Shown: positions 15,255 to 23,504 of the stretch, in pieces
Numbering within the stretch: the stretch's first letter is position 1
Layout of the letters: each line of letters opens with the position of its first letter
Assembly: GCA_023392945.1 (NCBI GenBank)
Contig: JAEWNB010000171.1
Location: forward strand, 1 to 25,586
Reading direction: 5' to 3'
From: Bacteroidota bacterium
GTDB lineage: Bacteria > Bacteroidota > Bacteroidia > Bacteroidales > WCHB1-69
Length of the DNA stretch: 25,586 nt
Made by a program: the position numbers and the translations under genes
Notes under the pieces: model-generated
The model's database searches: none
Told to the model about the DNA's origin: nothing
The model's input: the letters and a program-made list of their open reading frames with translations, nothing else

Positions 15255-15535
15255 TGCCATAATCTGTTTTATAAAATACTATTTAAATTATTGATTTTAA
15301 GTTGAATAAATTATTTATTTTAAAAATGAAAAAATACAATCTTGATTAATAATTTGTTATCTTTAAATCGTTGGGATTGTCGATTTTTCTATATGCAAAT
15401 TTTTTTAAATTACAATAGTAAAAAAAATTTTTTTTAAACTTTATTTTGTTCATTTTTGCTGAGTGAAAAACTCCGCAAGAAATTTTTGCTAAAGTGTTTA
15501 TTTTAAATTATTTTAAATACAAGTGATCAGATAAG

Positions 15536-16987
15536 ATGACGAATAAAGCAGCGCAAGACTTTAGGCAAGTTTGGGAAAATTGTCTTACAGTAATCAAGGA
15601 TATAATAGAAGAGAATGCCTTTAACACCTGGTTTAAGCCGATCATACCGGTTGCACTTGAAAACTCAACTTTAATAATTCAGCTACCCAGTCATCTATTT
15701 TATGAATGGTTAGAGGAGCATTATGTAAATTTGCTTAAAAAAGTTATTAAGAAAGAGTTAGGGAGTTTAGGGAAGCTTCAGTATCGTGTTGTAATGGAAA
15801 AGCAATCAGATACACAATCATCTAAAATGATTACTTTACCGTCAAACAACAAACCGGCTGTGAATAATCCTTTGGTAAAAACGCCAATAGATGTTTATAA
15901 TTTACCAAACAAAGAAATTCCGAATCCTTTCATTCTCCCGGGAATAAAGAAACATAAAATTCCTTCAAATCTTATAGATTCGATGAATTTTGATAATTAT
16001 ATTGAAGGAGACTGCAATCGTTTGGCTCGCTCTGCCGGTTGGGCTATTGCAAAAGCTCCCGGAGCAACTGCCTTCAATCCTTTTTTTATCTATTCGGAAG
16101 TTGGTCTCGGAAAAACTCATTTAGCTCATGCCATTGGAATTGAGACCAAACTTAATTTTCCTGATAAAACTGTTTTATATGTTAATTCAGATCTTTTTTA
16201 TCAACAGTTTATGGAAGCAGTTAAAAATGGAAATATTAATGATTTTATCTATTTCTATCAATCTGTTGATGTTTTGATTATTGATGATATTCAATATTTG
16301 GGTGGCGGGAAAGTAAAAACTCAGGAAGCTTTCTTCCATATTTTTAACTATTTATATTTAAAGGGGAAACAAATTGTTCTTACTTCAGATAAATCACCTG
16401 TGGAAATATCAGGTTTTGAAGCCAGATTACTATCACGATTTAAATGGGGACTTACGGCCGATTTGCAAGTGCCTGATTTAGAAACACGGATTGCCATACT
16501 GAATAAGAAACTGGCAAATAATGGGATCGAATTTCCAACTGAAGTTATTGATTATCTTGCATTAAGGGTAACATCGAATACTAGGGAACTTGAGGGAGCT
16601 ATGATTGCTATTTTAGCTCAGGCTTCACTCAACAGAAAAGAGATTACTGTTGAATTGGCTAAAGAGATGATCGATAAATATGTTAAAAGTTCTGCAAAAG
16701 AGATATCCGTTGAATATATTCAGAAAATAGTTTGCGATTATTTTAAAATCTCAATAGATAGCATTAATGCTAAAACACGAAAGAGAGAAATTGTTCAGGC
16801 AAGGCAACTTAGTATGTATTTTTCCAAAAAATATACCAAACTCCCTCTGTCAACTATTGGGGCTTTTTGTGGAAATAAAGATCATGCTACTGTGCTTCAT
16901 GCTTGTCGTACAATAAACAATCTCTATGAGACTGATAAAAAAATGAAATCGTATATTGATGATATTGAGAAAAAAATGAAATTGTGA
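15536..16987 (+). CDS. dnaA: Chromosomal replication initiator protein DnaA
   Basis: DnaA binds origin DnaA boxes, oligomerises with ATP and melts the origin. The 483-residue protein shows domain I (1-90, with FNTWFKPI at 29-36), a short variable domain II (about 90-140), and the AAA+ domain III. That domain has Walker A SEVGLGKT (187-194), Walker B LIIDDIQ (247-253) and the sensor/arginine-finger region ARLLSRF (296-302). Domain IV has the helix-turn-helix signature GNKDHATVLHACRTI (446-460). The Arg-Asp-His-Ser/Thr of many DnaA proteins is Lys-Asp-His-Ala here, so one base-contact Thr/Ser is Ala. No dnaN or other replication gene follows; recJ comes next, 78 bases on. Confidence 0.96.
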   Translation: MTNKAAQDFRQVWENCLTVIKDIIEENAFNTWFKPIIPVALENSTLIIQLPSHLFYEWLEEHYVNLLKKVIKKELGSLGKLQYRVVMEKQSDTQSSKMITLPSNNKPAVNNPLVKTPIDVYNLPNKEIPNPFILPGIKKHKIPSNLIDSMNFDNYIEGDCNRLARSAGWAIAKAPGATAFNPFFIYSEVGLGKTHLAHAIGIETKLNFPDKTVLYVNSDLFYQQFMEAVKNGNINDFIYFYQSVDVLIIDDIQYLGGGKVKTQEAFFHIFNYLYLKGKQIVLTSDKSPVEISGFEARLLSRFKWGLTADLQVPDLETRIAILNKKLANNGIEFPTEVIDYLALRVTSNTRELEGAMIAILAQASLNRKEITVELAKEMIDKYVKSSAKEISVEYIQKIVCDYFKISIDSINAKTRKREIVQARQLSMYFSKKYTKLPLSTIGAFCGNKDHATVLHACRTINNLYETDKKMKSYIDDIEKKMKL

Positions 16988-17014
16988 TATTTAAGTCTTT
17001 TTTTTATTTGAGGG

Positions 17015-17045
17015 TTGTTTTAATCAAAATTTATATTTAATTTTG
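17015..17045 (+). promoter_or_regulatory. recJ promoter (Bacteroidota -33/-7 type)
   Basis: TTG (17015-17017), a 20-base spacer, then TAATTTTG (17038-17045) fit the Bacteroidota consensus TTTG-N19-21-TAnnTTTG. Transcription would start near 17052, giving a leader of only about 15 bases before the recJ ATG. This is the best promoter match in the window. Confidence 0.65.
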
Positions 17046-17065
17046 CAAGCCCTATTTGAAAACTC

Positions 17066-18934
17066 ATGGAAAAAAGATGGTTAATAAAAGATCAAACTGA
17101 TCAATACGAAATTGAAAGTTTTAGTAAAGAATTGTCGGCTAAAGGGTTGATAATTGAAAAACCATTAATTTTCTTGTTGTTGAGTAGAGGGATAAATATT
17201 TATGAAGATGCAATAGATTTTTTTTATCCTAAAATTGAAAATCTTCATGATCCATATTTGATGAAGGATATGGACAAAGCTGTGGATCGCCTTTCAGAAG
17301 CAGTGATTCATAATGAAAAGATATTAATTTATGGGGATTATGATGTAGATGGAACTTCTGCAGTTGCTCTTGTTTACTCTTTCTTATGTGATGTCATTGG
17401 TTCTGAATATAAAAAGTTTGTTGAATATTATATTCCTGACCGAAATCTTGAAGGTTACGGAATCTCTGAAAAAGGGATTGAATATTGCAGGGATCATCAG
17501 TTTAAACTTCTTATTTCTCTTGATTGCGGAATTAAAGCCAATGAAAAAGTTGACTTGGCAAGTAGTTATGGAATTGATGTGATTATTTGTGACCATCATC
17601 TTGCAGGTGAAACGCTTCCAAATGCTGTTGCTATCCTTGACCCAAAATGTGTTGAATGTAATTATCCCTATAAGGAATTGTCTGGGTGTGGGGTGGGTTT
17701 CAAACTGATTCAAGGCTATTGCAAGAAGTTTAATCTTCCTGACAAAATGTGGTTGTCGAAAATGGACTTAGTAGCTATTAGCATCGCTTCCGACATTGTA
17801 GCTATTACCGGTGAAAATAGAATTCTGGTGCATTATGGACTGGAAATGATTAATACTTTCCCCAGAATGGGAATAAAATCCATTATAGAACAATCCGGTA
17901 TAAAAATTCATTATCCTCCAAAATCTGATACAATTTTCAGTAGGGTCATTACCGTTTCAGACCTTGTTTTTTTTGTCGGTCCTAGAATTAATGCCGCCGG
18001 TCGAATCAATACCGGCAGAGAGTCTGTTAAGCTCCTGATTTGTGATGATGAAGATAAATCTATTGATATAGGGAAAAATATTAATACTCATAACGATACT
18101 CGTCGTGAACTTGATAAAAAAGCCACTTTAGAGGCTATTAACATGATATTGAGTTCAGAAGAAAATATGCATAAGAGGAGTATTGTGCTTTATAATAAAA
18201 ATTGGAATAAGGGTATTATCGGAATTGTCGCTTCCCGACTTGTTGAAGAGTTTTACCGCCCTTCTATTGTTTTGACAAAATCTCCTGACGGTATGATAAC
18301 GGGTTCTGCCCGCTCTGTTAAGGAATTCAATATATATGATGGTATAAATCAATGTGCTGATCTGCTCGAACATTTCGGAGGGCATAAGTATGCTGCCGGT
18401 CTCTCTCTGAAAGAAGAAAATCTTAATGAATTTATTGACCGATTTGAGCATTTCGTTTGTGATAATATACAGGAGAATTCTTTTATTCCTGAAATTGAAG
18501 TTGATATGATGCTTGATCTTGGTGAAATAACGAATAGTTTTTTTCAGAATCTAAAACTTTTTGCTCCATTCGGACCCGGTAATATGGCTCCGATTTTTCT
18601 TTCACAACATGTTGCTGAAGAAGGAAATGGAAAAATTGTTGGCGAAAAACATCTTAAGATGCGCCTCTCTTATCGTGATAAACCCATTCAGCCAATTGAT
18701 TCTATCGCTTTTAATATCAAAGACCATCTTGCTGAACTATGCAAGATCAAATTCGGAGAGCAATTGTTGACAATTTGCAATATCTCAAGCCTAAAAGAAC
18801 TTGACCTCAAAGAACATTTTTCTAAAATTGCAGCAATAGCAGATTTTGACATTCTATATCATGTTGAAGAAAATATTTGGAATAATATTGCCAATCTTCA
18901 GTTAAATATTAAGGATATCAAAATTTGTGAATAA
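17066..18934 (+). CDS. recJ: Single-stranded-DNA-specific exonuclease RecJ
   Basis: RecJ degrades single-stranded DNA 5'-3' in recombination, base-excision and mismatch repair. The 622-residue protein has the DHH-superfamily motifs in order: GDYDVDGTSA (90-99, motif I), SLDCG (151-155, motif II), ICDHHLAG (174-181, the DHH motif III), a conserved SGCGVGFK (206-213), and GPRINAAGR (305-313). Then comes the DHHA1 domain with GSARS (413-417) and GGHKYAAGLSL (438-448). The C-terminal OB-like domain ends with LQLNIKDIKI (611-620), typical of the RecJ tail. It has its own promoter just upstream and is followed 33 bases later by the glycosyltransferase gene, likely on the same transcript. Confidence 0.95.
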   Translation: MEKRWLIKDQTDQYEIESFSKELSAKGLIIEKPLIFLLLSRGINIYEDAIDFFYPKIENLHDPYLMKDMDKAVDRLSEAVIHNEKILIYGDYDVDGTSAVALVYSFLCDVIGSEYKKFVEYYIPDRNLEGYGISEKGIEYCRDHQFKLLISLDCGIKANEKVDLASSYGIDVIICDHHLAGETLPNAVAILDPKCVECNYPYKELSGCGVGFKLIQGYCKKFNLPDKMWLSKMDLVAISIASDIVAITGENRILVHYGLEMINTFPRMGIKSIIEQSGIKIHYPPKSDTIFSRVITVSDLVFFVGPRINAAGRINTGRESVKLLICDDEDKSIDIGKNINTHNDTRRELDKKATLEAINMILSSEENMHKRSIVLYNKNWNKGIIGIVASRLVEEFYRPSIVLTKSPDGMITGSARSVKEFNIYDGINQCADLLEHFGGHKYAAGLSLKEENLNEFIDRFEHFVCDNIQENSFIPEIEVDMMLDLGEITNSFFQNLKLFAPFGPGNMAPIFLSQHVAEEGNGKIVGEKHLKMRLSYRDKPIQPIDSIAFNIKDHLAELCKIKFGEQLLTICNISSLKELDLKEHFSKIAAIADFDILYHVEENIWNNIANLQLNIKDIKICE

Positions 18935-18967
18935 CCTCTTTTTTTGCTTTTAAAATTTAATCAACGT

Positions 18968-20089
18968 ATGAAAATTGCGGTTAATACTCGTTTGTTACTT
19001 AAAGATAAGTTGGAAGGGATTGGTTGGTTTACATTTCAAACCTTAAAAAGAATTACCACCAATCACCCCGAACACCAATTTTATTTTATCTTTGACCGCC
19101 CTTTTTACTCAGATTTTATTTTTAGTGATAATGTTACCCCTATTGTCATTGGTCCCCCAACAAGACACCCCCTCCTTTGGTATATCTATTTTGAATATTC
19201 AATTCCTAAAGTATTAAAGAGAATAAAAGCTGATTTATTTCTTTCAACAGATGGTTGGCTTTCCCTTAAAACTGATGTTAAGAGTGTCAATGTAATTCAT
19301 GACCTTAATTTTGAACATAATCCTGAATTTATCAAACAACCCGCACGTTTCTACTATTCCCGTTTTTTTAAACTTTTCGCAAAGAAAGCTTCAATTCTGG
19401 CAACTGTTTCGGAATATACGCGCCGTGATATTAATACTTTGTATGATATTCCTTGTTCTTCAATTGATGTTGTTTATAATGGTTGTAATGATCTTTTTTC
19501 TCCACTTAATCAGCAAGAACAAATTAATATTAGAAAATGCTATTCTGATGGTTGTCCCTATTTCTTATTTGTCGGACTCATTCATAAGAGGAAAAACCTT
19601 GATAATATTTTCAAAGCATTTGACATGTTTAAGATTCATGATTCCGAAAATACAAAACTTATAGTTGTCGGAAGCAAAAAATGGTGGAAGGGGGATATTG
19701 AAAATGCTTATAATGCCATGAAATACAAAGCTGATGTTATATTTCTTGGAAGGACTCCTTCGGGTGAATTAAGTAAAATAATGGCCTCTTCACTTGCATT
19801 GGTTTATACGTCTCTTTTTGAAGGATTCGGGATTCCAATTTTAGAAGCTTTTCATGCAGAAACAGCCGTTATTACATCCAACATAACTTCAATGCCAGAG
19901 GTTGCAGGGGATGCTGCTTTGCTGGTAAATCCATACTCGGTTCAGCAAATTGCAAATGCTATGGCTAAAATTTCCAATAATATTGATTTGCGAACAGCTT
20001 TGATATCCAAGGGGCAAATTCAACGACAGAAATTCAGTTGGGATAAAACCGCTGATAGCCTGTGGAAAACTATAGAAAAAGTTCTGTAA
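18968..20089 (+). CDS. GT4-family glycosyltransferase
   Basis: This 373-residue, two-domain GT-B glycosyltransferase has an N-terminal acceptor-binding domain starting MKIAVNTRLLL with a flexible glycine region (LEGIGWFT). The C-terminal nucleotide-sugar domain begins near FLFVGLIHKRKNLDNI (199-214), with the E-x7-E motif EGFGIPILE (Glu285 and Glu293) and the family end pattern MPEVAGDAALLVNP (309-322). The ATG at 18968 fits the family start; the frame opens a few codons earlier only with non-ATG codons. It has no membrane segment, so it is cytoplasmic or peripheral. GT4 enzymes make lipopolysaccharide, capsule or glycoconjugates; the substrate cannot be told. It sits 33 bases behind recJ without other polysaccharide genes nearby. 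Confidence 0.88.
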   Translation: MKIAVNTRLLLKDKLEGIGWFTFQTLKRITTNHPEHQFYFIFDRPFYSDFIFSDNVTPIVIGPPTRHPLLWYIYFEYSIPKVLKRIKADLFLSTDGWLSLKTDVKSVNVIHDLNFEHNPEFIKQPARFYYSRFFKLFAKKASILATVSEYTRRDINTLYDIPCSSIDVVYNGCNDLFSPLNQQEQINIRKCYSDGCPYFLFVGLIHKRKNLDNIFKAFDMFKIHDSENTKLIVVGSKKWWKGDIENAYNAMKYKADVIFLGRTPSGELSKIMASSLALVYTSLFEGFGIPILEAFHAETAVITSNITSMPEVAGDAALLVNPYSVQQIANAMAKISNNIDLRTALISKGQIQRQKFSWDKTADSLWKTIEKVL

Positions 20090-20151
20090 ATCACCTATAT
20101 TAATTAAAATATTTATTTTAAAAATAGCTCATTTAATTCAAAAATAAGTTA

Positions 20152-20159
20152 TACTTTTG
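20152..20159 (+). promoter_or_regulatory. Candidate -7 element before gdhA
   Basis: TACTTTTG is an exact TAnnTTTG match, 46 bases before the gdhA ATG. It is followed by an A-rich leader, often seen before well-expressed Bacteroidota genes in place of a Shine-Dalgarno site. The -33 region is weak. Confidence 0.5.
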
Positions 20160-20205
20160 CATCAGAATTTTAAACCAATTTTATAACAAACTAAAAATAA
20201 AAAAA

Positions 20206-21549
20206 ATGGATCTTAAAAAATTAACAGCCGATTTAGAGGCGAAAAACCCAGCTCAGCCTTTGTACATTCAGGCCGCAAAGGAAGTACTCGAAACAATTGT
20301 TGATTTCGTTAATGAAAACCCAAAATACGATAAATACGCTATCGTTGAAAGAATTTTGGAACCTGAAAGAATTATCAAATTCAAAGTTACCTGGGTTGAT
20401 GATAAAGGTAATATTCAGATAAATCGTGGGTACCGTGTTCAACATAATATGGCTATTGGACCTTACAAAGGTGGTATTCGTTTTCACAAAAGTGTTACTG
20501 AAGACACTATGAAATTCCTTGCTTTTGAACAGACATTTAAAAACTCTCTTACTACTCTTCCTATGGGCGGTGGTAAAGGTGGTTCCGATTTCGATCAAAC
20601 CGGAAAATCAGAAGGTGAAGTTATGCGTTTTTGCCAGGCTTTTATGACTGAATTACAAAAATATATCGGACCTGAAACTGATGTTCCTGCCGGTGATATC
20701 GGAGTAGGTGGACGTGAGATAGGTTTTATGTATGGCCAATACAAACGTTTACGTGGAGAACATGTTGGTGTTTTGACCGGAAAAGGTCTTGAGTGGGGTG
20801 GTTCTTTAGTTCGTCCTGAAGCTACCGGTTTTGGCTCTGTTTATTTCCTCGAAGGTATGCTTGCAGCTAAAAAAGATAAACTCGCAGGAAAACGTGTTGC
20901 TTTGTCCGGTTTCGGTAATGTTGCCTGGGGTGCAGCACTAAAACTTACTGAACTCGGGGCAAAAGTTGTTGCTATTTCTGGTCCTGATGGTGCAATAGTT
21001 GATGAAGAAGGAATTAATACTCCTGAAAAAATTAACTATATGGATGAACTTAATAAGACTCGTAATAATGTCGTTGCTCCTTTTGCTGATAAATTCAAAT
21101 CAGCTAAATTCTTCCCCGGCAAAAAATCATGGGAAACTAAAGTTGATATTGCTATGCCATGTGCTATCCAAAATGAATTAAATGGCGATGATGCTGCTTT
21201 ACTTATCAAAAATGGTGTTAAATATGTTGTTGAAGTTTCCAATATGGGATGTACCGCTGATGCTGTTACTGCTTTACAAAAAGCAAAAGTAAGTTTTGCT
21301 CCGGGAAAAGCTGCTAATGCCGGTGGTGTTGCAACTTCAGGCTTGGAAATGTCTCAAAATGCTATGAAACTTTCATGGTCAGCTAAAGAAGTTGATGAAA
21401 AATTGAATGGCATTATGAACAGTATTCATGCTAATTGTGTGAAATATGGTACTGAAAAAGACGGATATATTAACTATGTTAAAGGTGCTAATATCGCCGG
21501 ATTTATCAAAGTTGCTGAAGCAATGATTGCTCAAGGCGTTGCTTACTAA
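20206..21549 (+). CDS. gdhA: Glutamate dehydrogenase (hexameric type, probably NADP-specific)
   Basis: The enzyme interconverts glutamate with 2-oxoglutarate and ammonia. The 447 residues match the hexameric bacterial type. Key segments are GPYKGGIRFHKS (85-96, substrate-binding Lys88), PMGGGKGGSDFD (119-130, catalytic Lys124), PAGDIGVGGREIG (161-173, catalytic Asp164), and the nucleotide fold with SGFGNVAWG (234-242). The region ANAGGVATSGLEMSQN (370-385) is conserved. NADP preference is inferred from overall similarity to the E. coli-like GdhA group and is not certain. Reading sense is clean, with short favoured codons such as GGT, GCT and GTT that suggest high expression. It has its own upstream -7 element and a strong terminator directly after it, so it is a single-gene unit. 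Confidence 0.96.
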   Translation: MDLKKLTADLEAKNPAQPLYIQAAKEVLETIVDFVNENPKYDKYAIVERILEPERIIKFKVTWVDDKGNIQINRGYRVQHNMAIGPYKGGIRFHKSVTEDTMKFLAFEQTFKNSLTTLPMGGGKGGSDFDQTGKSEGEVMRFCQAFMTELQKYIGPETDVPAGDIGVGGREIGFMYGQYKRLRGEHVGVLTGKGLEWGGSLVRPEATGFGSVYFLEGMLAAKKDKLAGKRVALSGFGNVAWGAALKLTELGAKVVAISGPDGAIVDEEGINTPEKINYMDELNKTRNNVVAPFADKFKSAKFFPGKKSWETKVDIAMPCAIQNELNGDDAALLIKNGVKYVVEVSNMGCTADAVTALQKAKVSFAPGKAANAGGVATSGLEMSQNAMKLSWSAKEVDEKLNGIMNSIHANCVKYGTEKDGYINYVKGANIAGFIKVAEAMIAQGVAY

Positions 21550-21570
21550 TTTTATATAAACAAAATTTTA

Positions 21571-21600
21571 AAGGCTGCTCGATCTGAGCAGCCTTTTTTC
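21571..21600 (+). terminator. Intrinsic terminator after gdhA
   Basis: AAGGCTGCTC (21571-21580) and GAGCAGCCTT (21586-21595) form a perfect 10-bp stem with loop GATCT, followed by TTTTTC. Confidence 0.93.
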
Positions 21601-21646
21601 TTATAAATGGGGACTCAATTATATCCATTATTTTAATATCTTTACT

Positions 21647-23083
21647 ATGAAAAAACTATATTTTATCTTTATCTCTCTGATATTTACGTTAATTCTTTTT
21701 ATTTATTCTGAAACTCTTATTGCTCAATCTGTAAATTCAAATAACTCCATAGTTGGAATTTGGAAAGGGATTTTACATGCTTCCCCAAGAGATTCATTAT
21801 CGATAATCCTTGTGGTAGAGAATTGCGGCGATTCAGTAAAAGTTGTTCTTGATAGTCCTGATCAGTATGTTACTGATATTCCTGTAACTTCTTTTTCTTT
21901 TATTGATGATACGCTTTCCTTTAAAGCTGCTTCCTTATTTGTTTCCTTTCGGGGAATTTATTCACGGGATGAAGATGCGATTAAAGGGGCTTTTATCCAA
22001 GGTCGAAAAAAAATGTCTTTGTCTTTCTGTAGAACTTCTGACCGATTGTTGATAGTGCGTCCACAAACACCTATTCCACCTTATGATTATGTAGTTGAGC
22101 CCGATATCGTTTTTAATGATCCGAAGTCAGGTCTTCCTTTAATCATGGGAACACTGACATATCCGGAAAATAAGAATCCGAAAGGAACAGTAATTATGAT
22201 TTCCGGTTCAGGATGGCAAGATCGCGATGAGTCAATTTTGGGACATAAGCCTTTTTTGGTAATTGCAGATTATCTTACCCGTAATGGGTATGCAGTCTTC
22301 CGCTATGATGATTTTCCTAAGTATCAATTTGTAAATTCTACTACTTATGATTTTGCAGAAAATGTTACTATGATTATTGATTCACTAAAAGTATGTAGTA
22401 AATTTGATTTGGGAAAAATTGGTCTTCTTGGTCACAGCGAAGGTGGCTTGGTGGCTTTTATAGTCGCTTCACAAAACCCTGAAATTGAATTTGTTATTTC
22501 TATGGCAGGGGTTGCCGAAACTTTGAAAGAGACACTATTGTTTCAAAATAGGATAGCCCTTTCCAAAATGGATTATAGTGAAGAAGAAATTAAATCTTCA
22601 CTTATAAATAGTGGAAAGACATTTACTCTAGTTGAAAAATCAAAAAATGTTGATAAGGCATCGGAACAAATGGATCTTCTATTTAGTGAATTAAGCAAAA
22701 ATATGACAGATTCTCTAAAAGTAAGATACAATTCCACTCCCCAGGATTTTCTTCGTATTAAGCAAAAACTCTTATCCCCATGGTTTTATCAACTGTTTAA
22801 GATTAATCCCAAGGATTATATCAGGAAAATTGATTGTCCTGTATATGCATTGAATGGAGAGTATGATTTGCAGGTAAATTTTCAAAAAAATCTACCATTG
22901 ATTGAGCAATATTTAAAGAAAAATCCTTGCAATAAGATTGAAATGTTACCTAAAATGAATCATTTGTTCCAAGAAGCAGTGACAGGTTACTATGATGAAT
23001 ATGGTAAAATTGAGCAGACTATTGCTCCCGAAGTGCTTTCCAAAATCATAGAATGGTTGGAAAAAGCCTTGATATGTGAATAA
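21647..23083 (+). CDS. Exported alpha/beta-hydrolase (S33-like esterase or peptidase)
   Basis: This 478-residue protein has an N-terminal signal peptide (MKKLYFIFISLIFTLILFIY, cut near residues 25-27). A beta-rich domain of about 110 residues follows (30-140, GIWKGIL at 37-43), and then the alpha/beta-hydrolase fold. The nucleophile elbow is GHSEGG (Ser264), the oxyanion segment is ISGSGWQDRDE (185-195), and the probable acid is Asp407 in NGEYD. The catalytic His439 is in PKMNHLF. This layout (beta domain plus hydrolase fold) is common among exported Bacteroidota proteins annotated as alpha/beta hydrolases of the dienelactone-hydrolase or S33 type. The substrate is unknown. Its stop lies 6 bases from the stop of the convergent hslR-like gene, with no obvious terminator between. 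Confidence 0.88.
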   Translation: MKKLYFIFISLIFTLILFIYSETLIAQSVNSNNSIVGIWKGILHASPRDSLSIILVVENCGDSVKVVLDSPDQYVTDIPVTSFSFIDDTLSFKAASLFVSFRGIYSRDEDAIKGAFIQGRKKMSLSFCRTSDRLLIVRPQTPIPPYDYVVEPDIVFNDPKSGLPLIMGTLTYPENKNPKGTVIMISGSGWQDRDESILGHKPFLVIADYLTRNGYAVFRYDDFPKYQFVNSTTYDFAENVTMIIDSLKVCSKFDLGKIGLLGHSEGGLVAFIVASQNPEIEFVISMAGVAETLKETLLFQNRIALSKMDYSEEEIKSSLINSGKTFTLVEKSKNVDKASEQMDLLFSELSKNMTDSLKVRYNSTPQDFLRIKQKLLSPWFYQLFKINPKDYIRKIDCPVYALNGEYDLQVNFQKNLPLIEQYLKKNPCNKIEMLPKMNHLFQEAVTGYYDEYGKIEQTIAPEVLSKIIEWLEKALICE

Positions 23084-23089
23084 ATCGGC

Positions 23090-23479
23090 TTACTCTTCTC
23101 CAAAATAGTTTTTTAGATATTCTATTTGTCGACGATTTCTTTTTGTAGGTCGTCCTTCTCCCGATTCTCTGTATTCAAATTTTAAGCGCAGAGCTTTAAT
23201 CCTTTCATATTCTTCAGGAGGTGTAAGATCCAAATAGTATTGGGGAACCAACGAAGCTCCGATTCTGCTTTTAGGAGTCTCTATTACTTGGATTATCTTA
23301 TCAAGTTGTCCAAGTTTAATATGCAAAATTTGTTCACTGCATACTTCCTTGGATGGTTTAACAGGAATCCCGTTTATCTTAACCTTGCCTGCATTACATG
23401 CATCTGTTGCCATGGATCTCGTTTTGAAAAGTCGCACCATCCATAACCATTTATCAATTCTAATATGCAGATTTATCAT
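23090..23479 (-). CDS. hslR: S4-domain RNA-binding protein, Hsp15-like
   Basis: The 129-residue protein has an N-terminal S4 RNA-binding domain (RIDKWLWMVRLFKTRS at 7-22, then DACNAGKVKINGIPVKPS at 26-43). A basic tail contains GEGRPTKRNRRQIEYL (110-125), which is the Hsp15 signature. Hsp15 (HslR) binds 50S subunits that still carry a nascent chain and helps recycle them after heat shock (E. coli knowledge). E. coli Hsp15 is 133 residues, so the length fits. The ATG at 23479 gives MINLHIRIDKW; an alternative later start would cut into the S4 domain. It lies 25 bases after the DUF349 gene and is probably co-transcribed with it. Confidence 0.88.
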   Translation of the reverse strand: MINLHIRIDKWLWMVRLFKTRSMATDACNAGKVKINGIPVKPSKEVCSEQILHIKLGQLDKIIQVIETPKSRIGASLVPQYYLDLTPPEEYERIKALRLKFEYRESGEGRPTKRNRRQIEYLKNYFGEE

Positions 23480-23504
23480 CTGTGATTATGCCAAAAAGAA
23501 GAAA

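Larger units (their letters stand above)
15080..15535. other. AT-rich intergenic region upstream of dnaA
   Basis: About 455 bases, strikingly AT-rich, with long A and T runs near 15390-15440. No consensus DnaA box (TTATNCACA or its complement) was found by eye, so it is not called an origin. It holds promoter-like sites for both flanking genes. Two copies of ATTTTTGCT occur at 15452-15460 and 15482-15490, each followed within a few bases by AGTG and spaced 30 bases apart. No RNA gene was recognised. Confidence 0.6.

Noticed and set aside
15080..15535. Chromosomal replication origin beside dnaA
   Set aside because: No DnaA-box consensus was found by eye, and Bacteroidota dnaA is not always next to the origin; only AT-richness supports it.
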